Positions 5,272 to 6,650 of a stretch of 6,650 nucleotides of DNA are shown here, piece after piece. Position 1 is the stretch's first letter, and each line of letters opens with the position of its first letter. The notes beneath the pieces are model-generated. The model saw nothing but the letters and a program-made list of their open reading frames with translations, had not been told where the DNA came from and searched no databases. Source of the stretch: Phenylobacterium sp. (GTDB taxonomy: Bacteria; Pseudomonadota; Alphaproteobacteria; Caulobacterales; Caulobacteraceae); NCBI GenBank assembly GCA_028698405.1, contig JAQVDF010000119.1, positions 1 through 6,650 on the forward strand, given 5' to 3'. The translations under genes were made by a program, and so were the position numbers.

Positions 5272-5703
5272 ATGGGAGCCAAACTCTCAGGATCTGGGGG
5301 TGGCAAGTACGATGTCGAGGCGAACCACGAAATCAACGTGACGCCCTTCGTGGACGTTATGTTGGTCCTACTGATCATCTTCATGGTTGCCGCCCCAATG
5401 GCCGCCGTGACGGTGCAGGTGGCGCTACCTCCGGCCGTCGCTGAGCCATCGCCCAACCCACCGACCCCGGTCTACATCTCGATTCAGCCGAACGGGAACA
5501 TCTACATCGGCGACTCGCCGACGGACCTGGCGTCTCTGGGCGACGACATTCGCTCTGCGGTCGGCCGGCGCGATCCTAATCGGGAGCGGATCTTCATCCG
5601 CGCCGACAAGGACACGCTCTACGGCGACTTCATGGGCGTGATGAACATGCTGCAGGACAACGGCTTCTACAGCGTCGCCCTGATCGGCACGGACGAACGG
5701 TGA
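5272..5703 (+). CDS. exbD: ExbD, TonB-energising transport protein
   Basis: ExbD is the single-span partner that sits in the ExbB pore; its transmembrane Asp is the proton-carrying residue. The 143-residue protein has a short cytoplasmic N-terminus and the signature HEINVTPFVDVMLVLLIIFM (residues 19-38). Asp28 there is the counterpart of E. coli Asp25. After the membrane helix (about 27-45) comes the periplasmic domain, with PVYISIQPNGNIYIG (66-80) and IFIRADKDTLYGDFM (107-121), ending in VALIGTDER. Length is typical. ATG 5272 is six bases after the exbB stop. There is no strong Shine-Dalgarno immediately before it, only GGGG inside the exbB end, so translation probably depends on coupling to exbB. 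Confidence 0.96.
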   Translation: MGAKLSGSGGGKYDVEANHEINVTPFVDVMLVLLIIFMVAAPMAAVTVQVALPPAVAEPSPNPPTPVYISIQPNGNIYIGDSPTDLASLGDDIRSAVGRRDPNRERIFIRADKDTLYGDFMGVMNMLQDNGFYSVALIGTDER

Positions 5704-5718
5704 GGGGGCAGGTGACAC

Positions 5719-6426
5719 ATGACTGACGCCACCACCCACGTTCACCGCAGTCCGTTCGACGAGCCGCCCAAGCAGCGTCCGAAGGGCATGATCGTGGCGC
5801 TCATCGTCGCGGTCGTCGTCCACGCGCTCCTCGGCTACTTCATCTGGAAGAACAAGTTCGAGATGGAGTACCGGGAGTACTCGGACGACGTGACGGACGT
5901 GGCGATCGTGAAGCCGGCGCCTCCGCCGCCGCCTCCGCCGCCGCCGCCGCCGCCTCAGGACGCGCCTCCTCCGCCGCCGCCCAAGCTGCAGCCCCGCCCG
6001 CCGGCCAACGTGCCCGTGGACGTGCCCTCGATCCCGCCGCTGCCGGTTCCGCCGGTCGAAAAGCGGATCGAAGAGCCCCGTCCGCCGGCTCCGCCGCCGC
6101 CCGAGGCGCCGCCGCCGCGGCCGTCGGTCATCCAGAACCCCGACTGGGCCCGCCGGCCCAGCGCGGAGGACATGGCCCGGTACTATCCGGACCGCGCCCA
6201 ACGGATGAACGTCGAAGGCCGTGCGACGCTGAGCTGCTCGGTGACCGCCAAGGGCACCCTCGCGAACTGCTCGGTGGTCTCGGAAGAGCCGGACAACCAG
6301 GACTTCGGTTCGGCGGCGATGCGCCTGTCGCGCCTGTTCCGGATGCGGCCCAAGACCCTCGACGGCACGCCGGTCGAAGGCGGCACGGTGCGGATCCCGA
6401 TCCGCTTCACCTTGCCGGACCGGTAG
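5719..6426 (+). CDS. tonB: TonB energy transducer
   Basis: TonB is anchored in the inner membrane, spans the periplasm and contacts the TonB box of outer-membrane receptors. The 235-residue protein has a cytoplasmic N-terminus, one membrane helix at about 24-43 with His35 in it (the position type of E. coli His20), and a Pro-rich linker at 66-135 including 12 consecutive prolines (68-79) and six more (83-88). The C-terminal TonB domain is at about 155-232, beginning [17 protein letters not shown] and ending [13 protein letters not shown]. Cys173 and Cys184 lie on adjacent strands of that domain and could form a disulfide. AGGTG at 5710-5714 supports ATG 5719, 15 bases after the exbD stop. Being in an exbB-exbD operon favours TonB over a TolA-like role. 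A terminator follows 26 bases after the stop, so this is the operon's last gene. Confidence 0.95.
   Translation: MTDATTHVHRSPFDEPPKQRPKGMIVALIVAVVVHALLGYFIWKNKFEMEYREYSDDVTDVAIVKPAPPPPPPPPPPPPQDAPPPPPPKLQPRPPANVPVDVPSIPPLPVPPVEKRIEEPRPPAPPPPEAPPPRPSVIQNPDWARRPSAEDMARYYPDRAQRMNVEGRATLSCSVTAKGTLANCSVVSEEPDNQDFGSAAMRLSRLFRMRPKTLDGTPVEGGTVRIPIRFTLPDR
5920..5982 (+). repeat. CCG/CCT trinucleotide tract in tonB
   Basis: Twelve proline codons (nine CCG, three CCT) at 5920-5955, then CAG GAC GCG, then six more at 5965-5982. It encodes the rigid Pro linker of TonB. Near-perfect triplet repetition could permit in-frame length changes by slippage; such changes would alter linker length without breaking the frame. 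Confidence 0.85.
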
Positions 6427-6452
6427 TATCGAACAACTGTCGCCAAACGGCG

Positions 6453-6490
6453 GGCCCCGGATGCCACCCGGCATCCGGGGCCTTCCTTTA
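6453..6490 (+). terminator. Rho-independent terminator of exbB-exbD-tonB
   Basis: GGCCCCGGATGCC (6453-6465), loop ACCC (6466-6469) and GGCATCCGGGGCC (6470-6482) form a perfect 13-bp stem, followed by TTCCTTTA. It lies 26 bases after the tonB stop. The stem is symmetric but the U-rich tail is only on the plus strand. Confidence 0.92.
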
Positions 6491-6554
6491 TGGGGGCAGG
6501 CCTGGCCGACCTCGGGCCGTCCGTAGGCCGCGGCAGAAGATGTGCGGCGGCGCC

Positions 6555-6583
6555 TTGATCGGCCCCCATCGCGCGACTAGAAG
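6555..6583 (+). promoter_or_regulatory. Promoter of the tRNA-His gene
   Basis: TTGATC (6555-6560) and TAGAAG (6578-6583) are separated by 17 bases. The extended -10 ACTAGAAG fits the caulobacterial GCTANAWC well, and the 14-base gap to TTGATCG fits its TTGACGS-N10-14 spacing. The expected start is near 6590, about 11 bases before the tRNA. Confidence 0.55.
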
Positions 6584-6600
6584 AACCGCTCGCGATACGC

Positions 6601-6650
6601 GCCGCCTTAGCTCAGTTGGTTAGAGCGCCAGATTGTGGCTCTGGAGGTCC
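6601..6650 (+). tRNA. tRNA-His (anticodon GTG), 5' part, cut by the window end
   Basis: The acceptor 5' strand GCCGCCT (6601-6607), TA, the D arm GCTC/GAGC (6610-6613 and 6623-6626) and the anticodon stem CCAGA/TCTGG are all present. The stem encloses loop TTGTGGC, giving anticodon GTG at 6635-6637. The T arm and 3' acceptor strand lie beyond the window. Counting back from T8-A9 places G1 at 6601. The base before it (6600) is C, so the usual G-1 of tRNA-His is not encoded, as known for alphaproteobacteria. Confidence 0.95.

Noticed and set aside
4357..6426. Tol-Pal (tolQ-tolR-tolA) interpretation of the three-gene operon
   Set aside because: The third protein has a TonB-type C-terminal domain and Pro linker, and no tolB or pal follows; a terminator and a tRNA come next.
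5425..6474. Minus-strand Arg-rich frame opposite exbD and tonB
   Set aside because: The poly-Arg run is the reverse complement of the CCG proline codons; it even reads through the terminator stem. A shadow.

Overview
The window looks like chromosomal DNA of a GC-rich alphaproteobacterium, most likely in Caulobacterales (Caulobacter/Phenylobacterium type). Three things point there. The first half carries the alphaproteobacterial gene order UPF0262 - low-molecular-weight phosphatase - infA - maf - RNase E/G-like - yacG. The 72-residue IF-1 and the long, signal-peptide-bearing ExbB resemble caulobacterial versions. The tRNA-His gene at the right edge lacks an encoded G-1, a known alphaproteobacterial peculiarity. 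Genus is inference from recall, not from a search.

Layout. Positions 1-1285 hold the 3' end of a UPF0262 gene, a tightly spaced low-molecular-weight protein-tyrosine-phosphatase-like gene with a TTG start, and a DUF411 (CopG-like, presumably copper-binding) protein with a Tat-like signal peptide. Positions 1286-1409 hold a good promoter (perfect TATAAT) followed by a stem-loop that would form the very 5' end of the infA transcript. From there infA, maf (YhdE-type nucleotide pyrophosphatase), a shortened RNase E/G-like gene and yacG follow almost without gaps; maf/RNase and RNase/yacG overlap by ATGA. This is an information-processing and housekeeping operon.

A tRNA-Phe(GAA) gene with its own promoter sits at 3496-3571. 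Next comes the one long gap, 3572-4356 (785 bases). I find no convincing gene there, but it contains a nested inverted repeat, a TTGACG-CC-CGTCAA dyad, promoter-like elements and short uORFs with Shine-Dalgarno sequences upstream of exbB.

The second half is a complete TonB energiser operon, exbB-exbD-tonB (4357-6426), closed by a textbook rho-independent terminator (6453-6490). ExbB and ExbD would form the proton channel that drives TonB, which transmits force across the periplasm to outer-membrane TonB-dependent transporters. The window ends inside a tRNA-His(GUG) gene with its own promoter. No mobile element, CRISPR array or clear novel multi-gene system is visible. The most unusual points are the reduced RNase E/G-like protein, the 5'-terminal infA stem-loop, the structured gap before exbB, and the G-1-less tRNA-His.
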